Positions 1-8,164 of a stretch of 64,000 nucleotides of DNA are shown in pieces. This stretch comes from CAIMFV01 sp040757715 (GTDB lineage: Bacteria > Pseudomonadota > Alphaproteobacteria > Caulobacterales > Caulobacteraceae): contig JBFLWS010000001.1 of the NCBI GenBank assembly GCA_040757715.1, positions 186,001 through 250,000 of the forward strand, in the 5' to 3' direction. Below the pieces are notes generated by a model. The model did not search any database. It saw nothing but the letters and a program-made list of their open reading frames with translations, and was not told where the DNA came from. Positions within the stretch are counted from its first letter, which is position 1; the number at the start of each line of letters is the position of its first letter. The translations under genes and the position numbers were made by a program.

Positions 1-515
1 AGGTCTATGAGAGCTTCAACATGGCCGAGCTCTGGTCCTTGCCGGCGGTCTATGTGATCGAGAACAACCAGTACGCCATGGGCACTTCGGTAGAGCGCTC
101 CTCCTCGGAAACGCACCTCTACAAGCGCGGCGTCTCGTTCAACATTCCTGGCGAGGAAGTGGACGGCATGGACGTGCTGGCCGTGCGCGAGGCCGGCGCC
201 CGCGCCGCCGAGCACGCCCGCTCGGGCAAGGGCCCCTACATCCTCGAGATGAAAACCTATCGCTACCGCGGCCACTCCATGTCCGACCCGGCCAAGTACC
301 GGACCCGCGAGGAGGTGGACGAGGTGCGCAAGACCCGCGACCCCATCGATCACTTCCGCGAAAAGCTGGAAGCCCTGGGCTATGCCGATGAGGCGGCCTT
401 GAAGGCCCTCGACGCCGAGGTGAAGAAGATCGTCGCCGAAGCCGCCGAATTCGCCCGCACCGCGCCGGAACCTGATCCGCGCGAGCTCTACACTGACGTC
501 TATCTCGAGGCCTGA
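1..515 (+). CDS. pdhA: Pyruvate dehydrogenase E1 component alpha subunit (5'-truncated by window edge)
   Basis: C-terminal part of the thiamine-diphosphate E1 alpha subunit, which decarboxylates pyruvate in the PDH complex. The frame is open from base 3 and already codes VYESFNMAELW before the first internal Met at 21, so the true start lies upstream of the window. The stretch RYRGHSMSDPAKYR, the active-site loop containing the regulatory serine of this family, is clear. About 171 residues are present of an expected 330-350. The stop is followed 3 bp later by the E1 beta start, and the E2 and E3 genes follow, so this is the first visible gene of the pdh operon. Identity is secure. Confidence 0.95.
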   Translation, partial: VYESFNMAELWSLPAVYVIENNQYAMGTSVERSSSETHLYKRGVSFNIPGEEVDGMDVLAVREAGARAAEHARSGKGPYILEMKTYRYRGHSMSDPAKYRTREEVDEVRKTRDPIDHFREKLEALGYADEAALKALDAEVKKIVAEAAEFARTAPEPDPRELYTDVYLEA

Positions 516-518
516 CCC

Positions 519-1865
519 ATGAGCATCGAAGTGTTGATGCCGGCCCTTTCGCCGACCATGGAGGAAGGGACGCTCTCCAAGTGGAACATCAAGGTGGGCG
601 ATCAGGTGCGCTCCGGCGACGTCATCGCCGAGATCGAGACCGACAAGGCCACCATGGAGGTGGAGGCCGTGGACGAGGGCGTGGTGGAAGCGCTGCTGGT
701 CCCGGCTGGCGCCGAAGGGGTGAAGGTCAATTCGCCCATCGCCCGCCTCGCCGGTGAAGGCGGGGCGGCTCAGCCTGAGCCCGCCGCTGTTGCCGCGCCT
801 CAGCCCGTCGCGGCCTTGGCCGCGCCCGTGGCCGCCGCGCCGACGCCCAAGCTGGCGGACCCGGAAATTCCGGCTGGCACAAGCCTCATCCGCCAGACCG
901 TGCGCGACGCCTTGCGCGACGCCATGGCCGAGGAGATGCGTCGCGACGCCAATGTCTTCCTCATGGGCGAGGAAGTGGCCCAGTACCAGGGCGCCTACAA
1001 GGTGAGCCGCGATCTCCTGCAGGAGTTCGGCGACAAGCGGGTGGTGGACACCCCGATCACCGAGCACGGCTTTGCAGGGCTAGGCGTCGGCGCGGCCTTC
1101 GCGGGTCTGAAGCCGATCATCGAGTTCATGACCTTCAACTTCGCCATGCAGGCCATCGATCACCTGATCAATTCGGCGGCCAAGACCCTCTACATGTCCG
1201 GCGGGCAGATCCGCTCGTCCATCGTGTTCCGCGGCCCCAATGGCGCGGCGGCGCGGGTGGCGGCGCAGCACAGCCAGGACTATTCGTCCTGGTACGGCCA
1301 CGTGCCGGGGCTGAAGGTGGTGGCGCCCTATGACGCCGCCGACGCCAAGGGGCTGCTCAAGGCCGCTATCCGCGATCCGAACCCGGTGGTCTTCCTCGAA
1401 CATGAGATCATGTACGGTGTCGAATTCGACGTGCCGGAGGGGATCGACTGGGTTGTGCCCATCGGCAAGGCCAAGGTTCGCCGCACCGGCCAACACGTGA
1501 CCCTCACCGCCCACAGTCGCATGGTGGGCCTCGCCCTGGAGGCCGCCGAAGTGCTGGCCGGGCAGGGGATCGAGGCCGAGGTGATCGACCTTCGCACCAT
1601 CCGTCCTCTGGATCGCGAAACCATCGTGGAGAGCGTGAAGAAGACCAACCGCCTCGTTACGGTGGAGGAGGGCTGGGGCCCCTATGGCGTCGGCGCCGAG
1701 GTGTGCCAGACGGTGGTGGAGCAGGCCTTCGACTGGCTCGACGCCCCGCCCGCCCGCGTGCATGGCGAGGACGTGCCCATGCCCTACGCCGCCAATCTGG
1801 AAGCCCTCGCCCTGCCCACGGTGGACAAGATCGTGGCGGCGGTGAAAGCGGTGACCTACCGATGA
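519..1865 (+). CDS. pdhB: Pyruvate dehydrogenase E1 component beta subunit with N-terminal lipoyl domain
   Basis: 448 residues. Residues 1-78 form a biotinyl/lipoyl domain with the lipoylation lysine in ETDKATMEVE (K43). An Ala/Pro-rich linker follows (about 85-118), then the E1 beta transketolase-type domains (about 122-448, with GFAGLGVGAAFAGLKP and GPNGAAARVAAQHSQ). E1 beta of most bacteria lacks a lipoyl domain; this fusion is typical of alphaproteobacteria. The protein pairs with PdhA to bind thiamine diphosphate. The stop overlaps the start of the next gene (ATGA). Part of the lipoyl-domain DNA is identical to that of pdhC, described separately. Confidence 0.97.
   Translation: MSIEVLMPALSPTMEEGTLSKWNIKVGDQVRSGDVIAEIETDKATMEVEAVDEGVVEALLVPAGAEGVKVNSPIARLAGEGGAAQPEPAAVAAPQPVAALAAPVAAAPTPKLADPEIPAGTSLIRQTVRDALRDAMAEEMRRDANVFLMGEEVAQYQGAYKVSRDLLQEFGDKRVVDTPITEHGFAGLGVGAAFAGLKPIIEFMTFNFAMQAIDHLINSAAKTLYMSGGQIRSSIVFRGPNGAAARVAAQHSQDYSSWYGHVPGLKVVAPYDAADAKGLLKAAIRDPNPVVFLEHEIMYGVEFDVPEGIDWVVPIGKAKVRRTGQHVTLTAHSRMVGLALEAAEVLAGQGIEAEVIDLRTIRPLDRETIVESVKKTNRLVTVEEGWGPYGVGAEVCQTVVEQAFDWLDAPPARVHGEDVPMPYAANLEALALPTVDKIVAAVKAVTYR
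603..691 (+). repeat. Direct repeat copy 1 (lipoyl-domain DNA in pdhB)
   Basis: These 89 bp are identical, base for base, to 2335-2423 in pdhC. A second identical block, 714-754, matches 2446-2486 at the same offset of 1732 bp. Perfect identity including third codon positions suggests recent gene conversion between the two lipoyl domains. Confidence 0.9.
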
Positions 1866-2257
1866 GCCGCACGCTGCAAGGCGGCTGTCACTGCCGCGCG
1901 GTGCGTTTCGAGGTCGATCTGCCGGAGCAGGTGGAGGCGCAGAGCTGCAACTGCTCCATCTGCGCCATGACCGGCTTCGTGCACATCATCGTGCCCAAGA
2001 GCCGCTTTCGCCTGAGCACCGACGAGGCGGCCCTGACCGCCTACACCTTCAACACAGGCGTCGCGAAGCACCTGTTCTGCAAGACCTGCGGCGTCAAGAG
2101 CTTCTACCAGCCGAGGTCCAATCCGGACGGCTGGTCGGTGAACGCCCGCTGCCTCGACACCACCGAGGGCGTCGAGCTGAACATCGAGGCCTTCGACGGC
2201 CGCAACTGGGAGGCCAACGCCGCCGCCCTCGCCCATCTCTCGGAGGAGCTGTCTTGA
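1862..2257 (+). CDS. GFA family protein (glutathione-dependent formaldehyde-activating-like, zinc-binding)
   Basis: 131 residues from the ATG at 1862, which overlaps the pdhB stop. The frame is open further upstream, but that part is only a shadow of pdhB. Family features are visible: GGCHCRAVRFEVDLP at the N-terminus, then CNCSICAMTGF and FCKTCGVKSFYQPRS, the cysteine clusters that bind zinc in the GFA/CENP-V fold. The protein family is often annotated as S-(hydroxymethyl)glutathione synthase, but that activity is uncertain for most members. It sits inside the pdh operon, with 4-bp overlaps to pdhB upstream and pdhC downstream, so it must be co-translated with them. Its role there is unknown. 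Confidence 0.9.
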   Translation: MSRTLQGGCHCRAVRFEVDLPEQVEAQSCNCSICAMTGFVHIIVPKSRFRLSTDEAALTAYTFNTGVAKHLFCKTCGVKSFYQPRSNPDGWSVNARCLDTTEGVELNIEAFDGRNWEANAAALAHLSEELS

Positions 2258-3516
2258 CCGAGATTCTCATGCCCGCCCTGTCCCCCACCATGGAGGAGGG
2301 CAAGCTCGCCAAGTGGAATGTGAAGGTCGGCGACCAGGTGCGCTCCGGCGACGTCATCGCCGAGATCGAGACCGACAAGGCCACCATGGAGGTGGAGGCC
2401 GTGGACGAGGGCGTGGTGGAAGCCATCCTCGTGGCTGAAGGCACTGAAGGGGTGAAGGTCAATTCGCCCATCGCCCGCCTCGCCGGCGAGGGCGAACCCG
2501 CCGCCAAGCCGGCGCCGATCCCGGTGACCGCCCTAGCGCCTCAACCGAGCGCGCCTGCGTCAGCGGCCGTTCCCGCCAACAGACCGGCGCTGCCAGCGCC
2601 GTCCGGCGGTGTGCGCCTCTTCGCCACCCCGCTCGCCCGGCGTGTGGCGGCGCAAAAGGGCGTCGATCTCGCCAGTCTCAAGGGCTCGGGTCCGCACGGC
2701 CGCATCATCCTCGCTGATGTGGAGGCGTCCAAGCCGGGCGCCGCGCCGACCGCTGCGCCGAAAATCGCATCTGTCGGGGCCGAACCACGCCAAGTGCTCT
2801 CGCTGGAGCAGATGGGCATAGCGCCGGGCAGCTACGACCTCGTGCCGCTGGACGGCATGCGCAAGACCATCGCCCGGCGCATGACGGAAAGCTTCCGCGA
2901 CATCCCGCACTTCCCCCTGACCATCGATCTCGAGATCGATCGCCTGCTGGACGCCCGCGGGCGCATCAACCAGGCGCTGGAAAAGCGCGGGGTGAAGGTG
3001 TCGGTGAACGACATCCTCATCAAGGCGGCGGCGGCGGCGCTGAAGGCGGTGCCTGAAGCCAACGCCAGCTACACGCCCGAGGGCATCGCCTTGCATCGCC
3101 ATGCGGACATCGCCGTGGCCGTGGCCATCGACGGCGGCCTCATTACCCCCATCGTGCGCGCCGCGGAGACCCGCAGTCTCGCCGACATCGCCTCGACCAT
3201 GAAGGATTTGGCCGAGCGGGCCCGCGCCCGCAAGCTGAAGCCCGAGGAGTTCCAGGGCGGCACCTTCTCGCTCTCCAATCTTGGCATGATGGGGATCAAG
3301 AGCTTCGCCTCCATCATCAATGAGCCCCAGGGCTGCATCCTCTCGGTGGGCGCCGGCGAAAAGCGGCCGGTGGTGAAGAACGATCAGCTGGCCATCGCGA
3401 CGGTGGTGACCGTGACCCTCACCTGCGATCACCGGGTGGTGGACGGGGCCATCGGCGCGCGCTGGCTCGCCGCCTTCAAGGGCTTCGTGGAAGACCCCGT
3501 GACTCTCCTGGCCTAA
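2254..3516 (+). CDS. pdhC: Pyruvate dehydrogenase E2 component, dihydrolipoyllysine acetyltransferase
   Basis: 420 residues with a TTG start overlapping the preceding stop (TTGA). Domain order: lipoyl domain at 1-77 with lysine K42 in ETDKATMEVE, Ala/Pro linker, peripheral-subunit (E1/E3) binding domain at about 120-160 (RLFATPLARRVAAQKGVDL), and a catalytic acetyltransferase domain to the end. The domain ends with the active-site motif DHRVVDGA and a C-terminal LL-type tail. It transfers the acetyl group from lipoyl-lysine to CoA and forms the core of the complex. A single lipoyl domain here plus one on E1 beta gives the complex two kinds of swinging arm. Confidence 0.97.
   Translation: MTEILMPALSPTMEEGKLAKWNVKVGDQVRSGDVIAEIETDKATMEVEAVDEGVVEAILVAEGTEGVKVNSPIARLAGEGEPAAKPAPIPVTALAPQPSAPASAAVPANRPALPAPSGGVRLFATPLARRVAAQKGVDLASLKGSGPHGRIILADVEASKPGAAPTAAPKIASVGAEPRQVLSLEQMGIAPGSYDLVPLDGMRKTIARRMTESFRDIPHFPLTIDLEIDRLLDARGRINQALEKRGVKVSVNDILIKAAAAALKAVPEANASYTPEGIALHRHADIAVAVAIDGGLITPIVRAAETRSLADIASTMKDLAERARARKLKPEEFQGGTFSLSNLGMMGIKSFASIINEPQGCILSVGAGEKRPVVKNDQLAIATVVTVTLTCDHRVVDGAIGARWLAAFKGFVEDPVTLLA
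2335..2423 (+). repeat. Direct repeat copy 2 (lipoyl-domain DNA in pdhC)
   Basis: This is the partner of the 89-bp block at 603-691. The two lipoyl domains are colinear and in frame, so any recombination between copies would delete or exchange domains without shifting frame. Confidence 0.9.
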
Positions 3517-3528
3517 GGACGCCGATCC

Positions 3529-4929
3529 ATGGACTTTGATCTCATCGTCATCGGCGCTGGGCCGGGCGGCTATGTGGCGGCCATTCGCGCCGCGCAGCTG
3601 GGCCTGAAGACGGCCATCATCGAGCGCGAGAATCTGGGCGGCATCTGCCTCAACTGGGGCTGCATTCCCACCAAGGCGCTGCTGAAGTCGGGCGAGCAAT
3701 ATGAGCGCCTGCATCATCTGGACGCTTATGGGCTGGCGGCCGAGAAGCCGAGCTTTGACTTCGACAAGATCATCGCCCGCTCCCGCGCGGTGTCGAAGCA
3801 GCTGAATTCCGGCGTCGCCTTCCTGATGAAGAAGCACAAGATCGAGGTTATCGAGGGCCGCGCGGTGCTGGAGAAGGGCGCCCCCGCGCCCAAGGTGAAG
3901 GTGGCGCTGAAGGCCGGCGGCGAGCGGGTGGTGCAGGCCAAGTCCGTCATCCTCGCCACCGGGGCGCGGGCCAAGACTATCCCGGCCATCGGCCTCGTGC
4001 CTGACGGCGATCGCGTGTGGGCCTATCGTGACGCCATGACCCCTAAGGCCCTGCCGAAGTCGCTGTTGGTGGTGGGCTCCGGCGCCATTGGCATCGAATT
4101 CGCCAGCTTCTACAGAGCCTTAGGCGCAGAAGTTACGGTGATCGAGGCCCTCGACCGCATCTTGCCGGTGGAGGACGAAGAGGTGTCCGCCGCCGCCCAG
4201 AAGGCCTTCGAGAAGCGCGGCCTGAAGTTCCGCACCGGGGCCAAGGTGACCAAGCTCACCGCCGGTAAAGATAAGGTAGAAATCGCCCTGGAATCAAAAG
4301 GTAAGGCCGAAGTCTTGAGCGCTGAGCGCGCCATCGTCGCCATCGGCATCGAGGGCAATGTGGAGGGTATCGGCCTTGAAGCCCTGGGCGTGAAGCTCGA
4401 TCGCGGCCACGTGGTCACCGACGATCATTGCGCCACCGGGGTTCCTGGGCTCTACGCCATCGGCGACGTGGCCGGCCCGCCGTGGCTGGCGCACAAGGCG
4501 AGCCACGAGGGCGTGCATTGCGTTGAGCACATCGCCGGCCTCAACAAGCCAGTGATCAAGTCGCCCATCCCCGGCTGCACCTACGCCGAGCCGCAGGTCG
4601 CCTCGGTGGGCCTGACTGAAGCCGCCGCCAAGGCCGCCGGGCGCAAGGTGAAGGTCGGCCGCTTCCCGTTCCGGGTGAACGGCAAGGCGATTGCGGCGGG
4701 CGAGACCGAGGGCTTCATCAAGACTGTGTTCGACGCCGACACCGGCGCGCTCCTGGGCGCTCACATGATCGGCGCGGAAGTCACAGAAATGGTTCAAGGT
4801 TTCGTGCTCGCCATCACCTTGGAAGCCACCGAAGCCGAGATCATGGCCACGGTGTTCCCGCACCCGACCATGTCCGAGGCCATGCATGAGGCGAGCCTGG
4901 ACGCCTATGGCCAGGTACTGCACCTCTAA
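3529..4929 (+). CDS. lpdA: Dihydrolipoyl dehydrogenase (E3)
   Basis: 466 residues, normal length. FAD-binding GAGPGGYVAAIRAAQLG is at the N-terminus. The redox-active disulfide is in GGICLNWGCIPTK (C40 and C45). The NAD-binding GSGAIGIEFASFYRALGAEV is central, and the dimerisation domain ends with the catalytic His-Glu region HPTMSEAMHEAS. It reoxidises the lipoyl groups of PDH using NAD+. It starts 12 bp after pdhC and is the last gene of the pdh core. A small number of codons around 4260-4320 are less GC-rich than the rest, but the frame is intact. Confidence 0.97.
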   Translation: MDFDLIVIGAGPGGYVAAIRAAQLGLKTAIIERENLGGICLNWGCIPTKALLKSGEQYERLHHLDAYGLAAEKPSFDFDKIIARSRAVSKQLNSGVAFLMKKHKIEVIEGRAVLEKGAPAPKVKVALKAGGERVVQAKSVILATGARAKTIPAIGLVPDGDRVWAYRDAMTPKALPKSLLVVGSGAIGIEFASFYRALGAEVTVIEALDRILPVEDEEVSAAAQKAFEKRGLKFRTGAKVTKLTAGKDKVEIALESKGKAEVLSAERAIVAIGIEGNVEGIGLEALGVKLDRGHVVTDDHCATGVPGLYAIGDVAGPPWLAHKASHEGVHCVEHIAGLNKPVIKSPIPGCTYAEPQVASVGLTEAAAKAAGRKVKVGRFPFRVNGKAIAAGETEGFIKTVFDADTGALLGAHMIGAEVTEMVQGFVLAITLEATEAEIMATVFPHPTMSEAMHEASLDAYGQVLHL

Positions 4930-5001
4930 TTCCACGGTCGCTTTTGCTTGATCGCGAGGGGTAAAGGCACAATTTAGGGCTCTGGCGGCAGGTATGGCGA
5001 G

Positions 5002-5961
5002 ATGACCACGGTAATCGACACCCAAGCGCGGCGCGGGGCGCTGCGCCACCCGGAGAAGCGCGAGCGTCCGGAATCGGTCGTGCAGAAGAAGCCCGACTGG
5101 ATCCGCGTGCGCGCGCCGGGCTCGCCCGTCTATGCCGAGACCCGCAAGATCGTGAAGGACAAGGGCCTCGTCACCGTGTGCGAGGAGGCCTCGTGCCCCA
5201 ATATCGGCGAGTGCTGGAGCCAGCGTCACGCCACCATGATGATCATGGGCGAGACCTGCACCCGCGCCTGCGCCTTCTGCAATGTGGCCACCGGCATTCC
5301 CCAGCCGCTCGACCCCACCGAACCCGCCCGCGTGGCCGCGGCGGTGAAGGAGATGGGCCTCAGCCACGTGGTGATCACCTCGGTGGACCGGGACGACCTT
5401 GAGGACGGCGGCGCCGCACACTTCGCCGCCGTGGTGCGGGCGATCCGCGAGGAAGCGCCCAGCGCCACCATCGAGATTCTCACCCCCGACTTCCTGCGCA
5501 AGGGCGAGGCGGCGGCGGTGGTGATCGATTCCAAGCCGGACGTGTTCAACCACAATCTGGAAACCGTGCCGCGGCTCTATCTGAAGATCCGCCCGGGCGC
5601 GCGGTACTACGCCTCCCTGCGCCTCCTGGAACGGGTGAAGGAGCGCGATCCGCAGCAGTTCACCAAGTCCGGCCTCATGGTGGGCCTGGGCGAGACCAAG
5701 GAGGAGGTGATGCAGGTGATGGACGACATGCGCTCCGCGGGCGTCGATTTCCTCACCATCGGCCAGTACCTGCAGCCCACGCGCAAACACGCCCCGATCG
5801 ATCGCTTCGTCACGCCGGAGGAGTTCCAGGCCTATGAAGCCATCGCCAGGGCCAAGGGCTTCTTGATGGTGGCGTCGAGCCCGCTCACCCGCTCCTCGCA
5901 CCACGCCGGCGAGGACTTCGCCAGCCTGCGCGCCGCCCGCGCGGCCCTCGACGCCCGCTGA
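5002..5961 (+). CDS. lipA: Lipoyl synthase
   Basis: 319 residues. This radical-SAM enzyme inserts sulfur into octanoyl groups on lipoyl domains. Both iron-sulfur cluster motifs are present: the auxiliary cluster cysteines C60, C65 and C71 (CEEASCPNIGEC) and the radical-SAM motif CTRACAFC (C86, C90, C93). The C-terminal RSSHHAGEDF corresponds to the family's RSSYHA serine ligand motif, with His in place of Tyr. Its position directly after the pdh operon fits its substrate, the lipoyl domains of PdhB and PdhC. A 72-bp gap separates it from lpdA; no clear terminator is visible there. Confidence 0.97.
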   Translation: MTTVIDTQARRGALRHPEKRERPESVVQKKPDWIRVRAPGSPVYAETRKIVKDKGLVTVCEEASCPNIGECWSQRHATMMIMGETCTRACAFCNVATGIPQPLDPTEPARVAAAVKEMGLSHVVITSVDRDDLEDGGAAHFAAVVRAIREEAPSATIEILTPDFLRKGEAAAVVIDSKPDVFNHNLETVPRLYLKIRPGARYYASLRLLERVKERDPQQFTKSGLMVGLGETKEEVMQVMDDMRSAGVDFLTIGQYLQPTRKHAPIDRFVTPEEFQAYEAIARAKGFLMVASSPLTRSSHHAGEDFASLRAARAALDAR

Positions 5962-5971
5962 TCGCCCCCGC

Positions 5972-6421
5972 GTGCGCCACCACGTCGAGCACATTCTGCC
6001 CTATACGCCCGATCAGCTGTTCCAGCTGGTGGGCGATGTGACGCGCTATCCGGAGTTCGTGCCCTGGATCAGCACCCTCAACGCCTCACCGCCCGTGCAC
6101 ATCTCGGACGGGATCGATCGCCTGGATGCGGAGGCGCAGGTGGGATTCTCGTTTCTGAAGGAGCGCTTCGCCACCGGCGTGTCACGCGACGCCAACGCCA
6201 ACACCATCACTGTAAGTCTGCTGCGTGGACCATTCAGACGGTTGGAAAATCACTGGCGGTTCGAGGCGCACCCTGCTGGAACCAACGTGATTTTTGATAT
6301 CGACTTCGAGTTCAAGTCGAAGCTGCTGGACGCGCTCCTGAAGGCCAATTTCAACACCGCCGTGGATCGCCTGGTCGCCTGTTTCGAGGCGCGGGCGGCG
6401 GCGCTTTACGGCCGGCGCTAG
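5972..6421 (+). CDS. RatA/Coq10-like polyketide-cyclase family protein
   Basis: 149 residues from a GTG start 10 bp after lipA. The START/SRPBCC fold signature is visible, beginning HHVEHILPYTPDQLFQLVGDV, with YPEFVPW and the later VIFDIDFEFKS. Members bind hydrophobic ligands. The mitochondrial homologue Coq10 binds ubiquinone and supports respiration, while E. coli RatA was described as a ribosome-associated toxin. In alphaproteobacteria the gene regularly follows lipA, and the Coq10-like role is the likelier one; this is inference from family and context. Its last bases overlap the end of the convergent pncC gene by 4 bp. Confidence 0.85.
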   Translation: MRHHVEHILPYTPDQLFQLVGDVTRYPEFVPWISTLNASPPVHISDGIDRLDAEAQVGFSFLKERFATGVSRDANANTITVSLLRGPFRRLENHWRFEAHPAGTNVIFDIDFEFKSKLLDALLKANFNTAVDRLVACFEARAAALYGRR

Positions 6422-6918
6422 ATCCGCTCGCGCAGCATTTCCAGCGCCACGCGCACACTGGCGAGGCGTACGGCGTTGCGGCCGAGGTCGCCGAACTTCT
6501 CCATGCGATGGCGGATGGGGCCGTTGGCGGCGGCGGTGGCGAAATGCACCGTGCCCACCGGCTTCATGGGCGAGCCGCCGCCGGGACCGGCGACGCCCGT
6601 GACGGCCACGGCGATATGGGCCTCGGAATTGATCAGCGCGCCCTCGGCCATGGCCCGCACCACCGGTTCGCTCACTGCGCCATAGTCGGCGATGAGGTCG
6701 CCGGCCACGTCGAGATCGGAGGACTTGGCGCGGTTGGAATAGGTCACGAAGCCGCGCTCGAACACGTCGGACGAGCCGGCGATCTCGGTGAGCGAGGCGG
6801 CCACCAGCCCGCCGGTGCAGCTCTCGGCGGTGACGATGCGGAACTTGCGGTTACGCGCCTCGTCCAGCAGCAGCCGCGCCAGAGTCTGGATGTCGAGGGG
6901 GAAGAGGCTGTCGCTCAA
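6418..6918 (-). CDS. pncC: CinA-family nicotinamide-nucleotide amidohydrolase
   Basis: 166 residues corresponding to the C-terminal CinA domain alone, as in stand-alone PncC. Recognisable stretches are TAESCTGGLVAASLTEIAGSS and the C-terminal VTGVAGPGGGSPMKPVGTVHFA. The enzyme hydrolyses nicotinamide mononucleotide to nicotinate mononucleotide in pyridine-nucleotide recycling. The gene lies 16 bp downstream of ispDF and is presumably co-transcribed with it. It converges on the RatA/Coq10-like gene with a 4-bp overlap at the stops. Confidence 0.92.
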   Translation of the reverse strand: MSDSLFPLDIQTLARLLLDEARNRKFRIVTAESCTGGLVAASLTEIAGSSDVFERGFVTYSNRAKSSDLDVAGDLIADYGAVSEPVVRAMAEGALINSEAHIAVAVTGVAGPGGGSPMKPVGTVHFATAAANGPIRHRMEKFGDLGRNAVRLASVRVALEMLRERI

Positions 6919-6934
6919 GGCCGGCTCCTTTTCC

Positions 6935-8080
6935 CTAGGCGGGGGTCTCGACCGCGACCATGGCCTGGGCGGCGAGGCCCTCCTGTCGTCCGGTAAAGCC
7001 CATGCCTTCGGTGGTGGTGGCCTTCACGCTGACCCGGTCGAGAGGCAGACGCAAGAGTTCGGCCAATTTTTCCCGCATGGCCTCCCGGTGCGGTTTGATC
7101 TTCGGCCGCTCGCAGATCAGCGTCACGTCCACATTGATGAGCCGCCCGCCGGCCTGATTCACAAGCTCAAGCGCGTGGGTGAGGAAGAGGTGCGAGGGCG
7201 CACCCTTCCACTTGGGATCGCTGGGCGGGAAGTGGTCGCCGATGTCGCCTTGCCCCACCGCCCCGAGCAGGGCGTCGGTGAGGGCGTGCAGCGCGGCGTC
7301 GGCGTCGGAGTGGCCGACGAGGCCGTGATCGTGGGCGATCTCCACGCCGCACAGCCACACCCGATCGCCGGGACCAAAGCGATGGGCGTCGAAGCCTTGC
7401 CCTACGCGGGTGAGGCGCGCGGCGCCGGCGAGCCGTTCGGCCATGGCGAAATCCTCTGGATAGGTGAGCTTGAACAACATGGGATCGCCGGGGGTGAGGG
7501 CCACGCGCCCGCCCGCGGCCTCGATCATGGCGAGGTCATCGGTGGCGACAGCGTCCTGGGCCGCGGCGAAGGCGGCCATCAGCCCGTCATAGCGAAAGCC
7601 CTGAGGGGTCTGCACGCGATAGAGCCCGTCGCGATCCACAGTCGAGACATGCCCCTCAGCATCCGACTTCTTCAAGGTGTCGGCCACGGGGAGGGCGGGG
7701 GCGGCGCCGTCCGCCTCAGCGAGCGCCGCGATCACCTCCGCGATCGTCGCCTTGGACAGGAACGGCCGCGCCGCGTCATGGATCAAGACGAGGTCGGGCG
7801 GATCGTCTGCTAGAGCAGCAAGCCCCGCCTTCACTGATTCCGTGCGCGTGGCGCCCCCGGCGACCAGGATCAGGCCGTCGAGGCCGGTGAACACCTGATC
7901 GGCGATTTCGCGCTCCGAAGCAGGGATCACCACCACCACCGGGGCGCAGCCGGCGGCGAGCAGCGACTCGGCCGACCAGCGCGCCATGGGTCGCCCCGCC
8001 ACCTGGCGCCACTGTTTGGCGAGGTCGCCCCCCGCGCGGGCGCCTATTCCTGCAGCAACGATGACCCCAGATATGCGCAT
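6935..8080 (-). CDS. ispDF: Bifunctional IspD/IspF (MEP cytidylyltransferase and MEcPP synthase)
   Basis: 381 residues carrying two enzymes of the MEP isoprenoid pathway. Residues 1 to about 222 are IspD (VIVAAGIGARAGGDLAKQW, HDAARPFLSKATI, TPQGFRYDGL). Residues from about 225 are IspF (VGQGFDAHRFGPGDRVWLCG, GHSDADAALHALTDALLGA, metal-binding GQGDIGDHFPPSD). The fusion is common in alphaproteobacteria. The start ATG at 8080 faces ntrB across an 84-bp gap that must hold both promoters. Another MEP-pathway gene, ispH, is present in this window at about 34-35 kb. Confidence 0.97.
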   Translation of the reverse strand: MRISGVIVAAGIGARAGGDLAKQWRQVAGRPMARWSAESLLAAGCAPVVVVIPASEREIADQVFTGLDGLILVAGGATRTESVKAGLAALADDPPDLVLIHDAARPFLSKATIAEVIAALAEADGAAPALPVADTLKKSDAEGHVSTVDRDGLYRVQTPQGFRYDGLMAAFAAAQDAVATDDLAMIEAAGGRVALTPGDPMLFKLTYPEDFAMAERLAGAARLTRVGQGFDAHRFGPGDRVWLCGVEIAHDHGLVGHSDADAALHALTDALLGAVGQGDIGDHFPPSDPKWKGAPSHLFLTHALELVNQAGGRLINVDVTLICERPKIKPHREAMREKLAELLRLPLDRVSVKATTTEGMGFTGRQEGLAAQAMVAVETPA

Positions 8081-8164
8081 GATCGCCTTTTATGTGAGCA
8101 AGACCCGCAAATCCTCGGCGTCCTTTATGGACGTGTTAGGATGAGGGCGCCTACGGAATGAGCA

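Noticed and set aside
1703..1861. N-terminal extension of the GFA gene
   Set aside because: The 53 extra residues only read through pdhB in another frame; the family start GGCHC follows the ATG at 1862 directly.
4930..5001. Possible promoter before lipA (TTGATC with AATTTA)
   Set aside because: The -10 element is too weak and read-through from the pdh operon is equally likely.
4294..5994. A 566-codon open frame antisense to lpdA and lipA
   Set aside because: It spans two well-supported genes and their intergenic gap; composition is that of a shadow frame.
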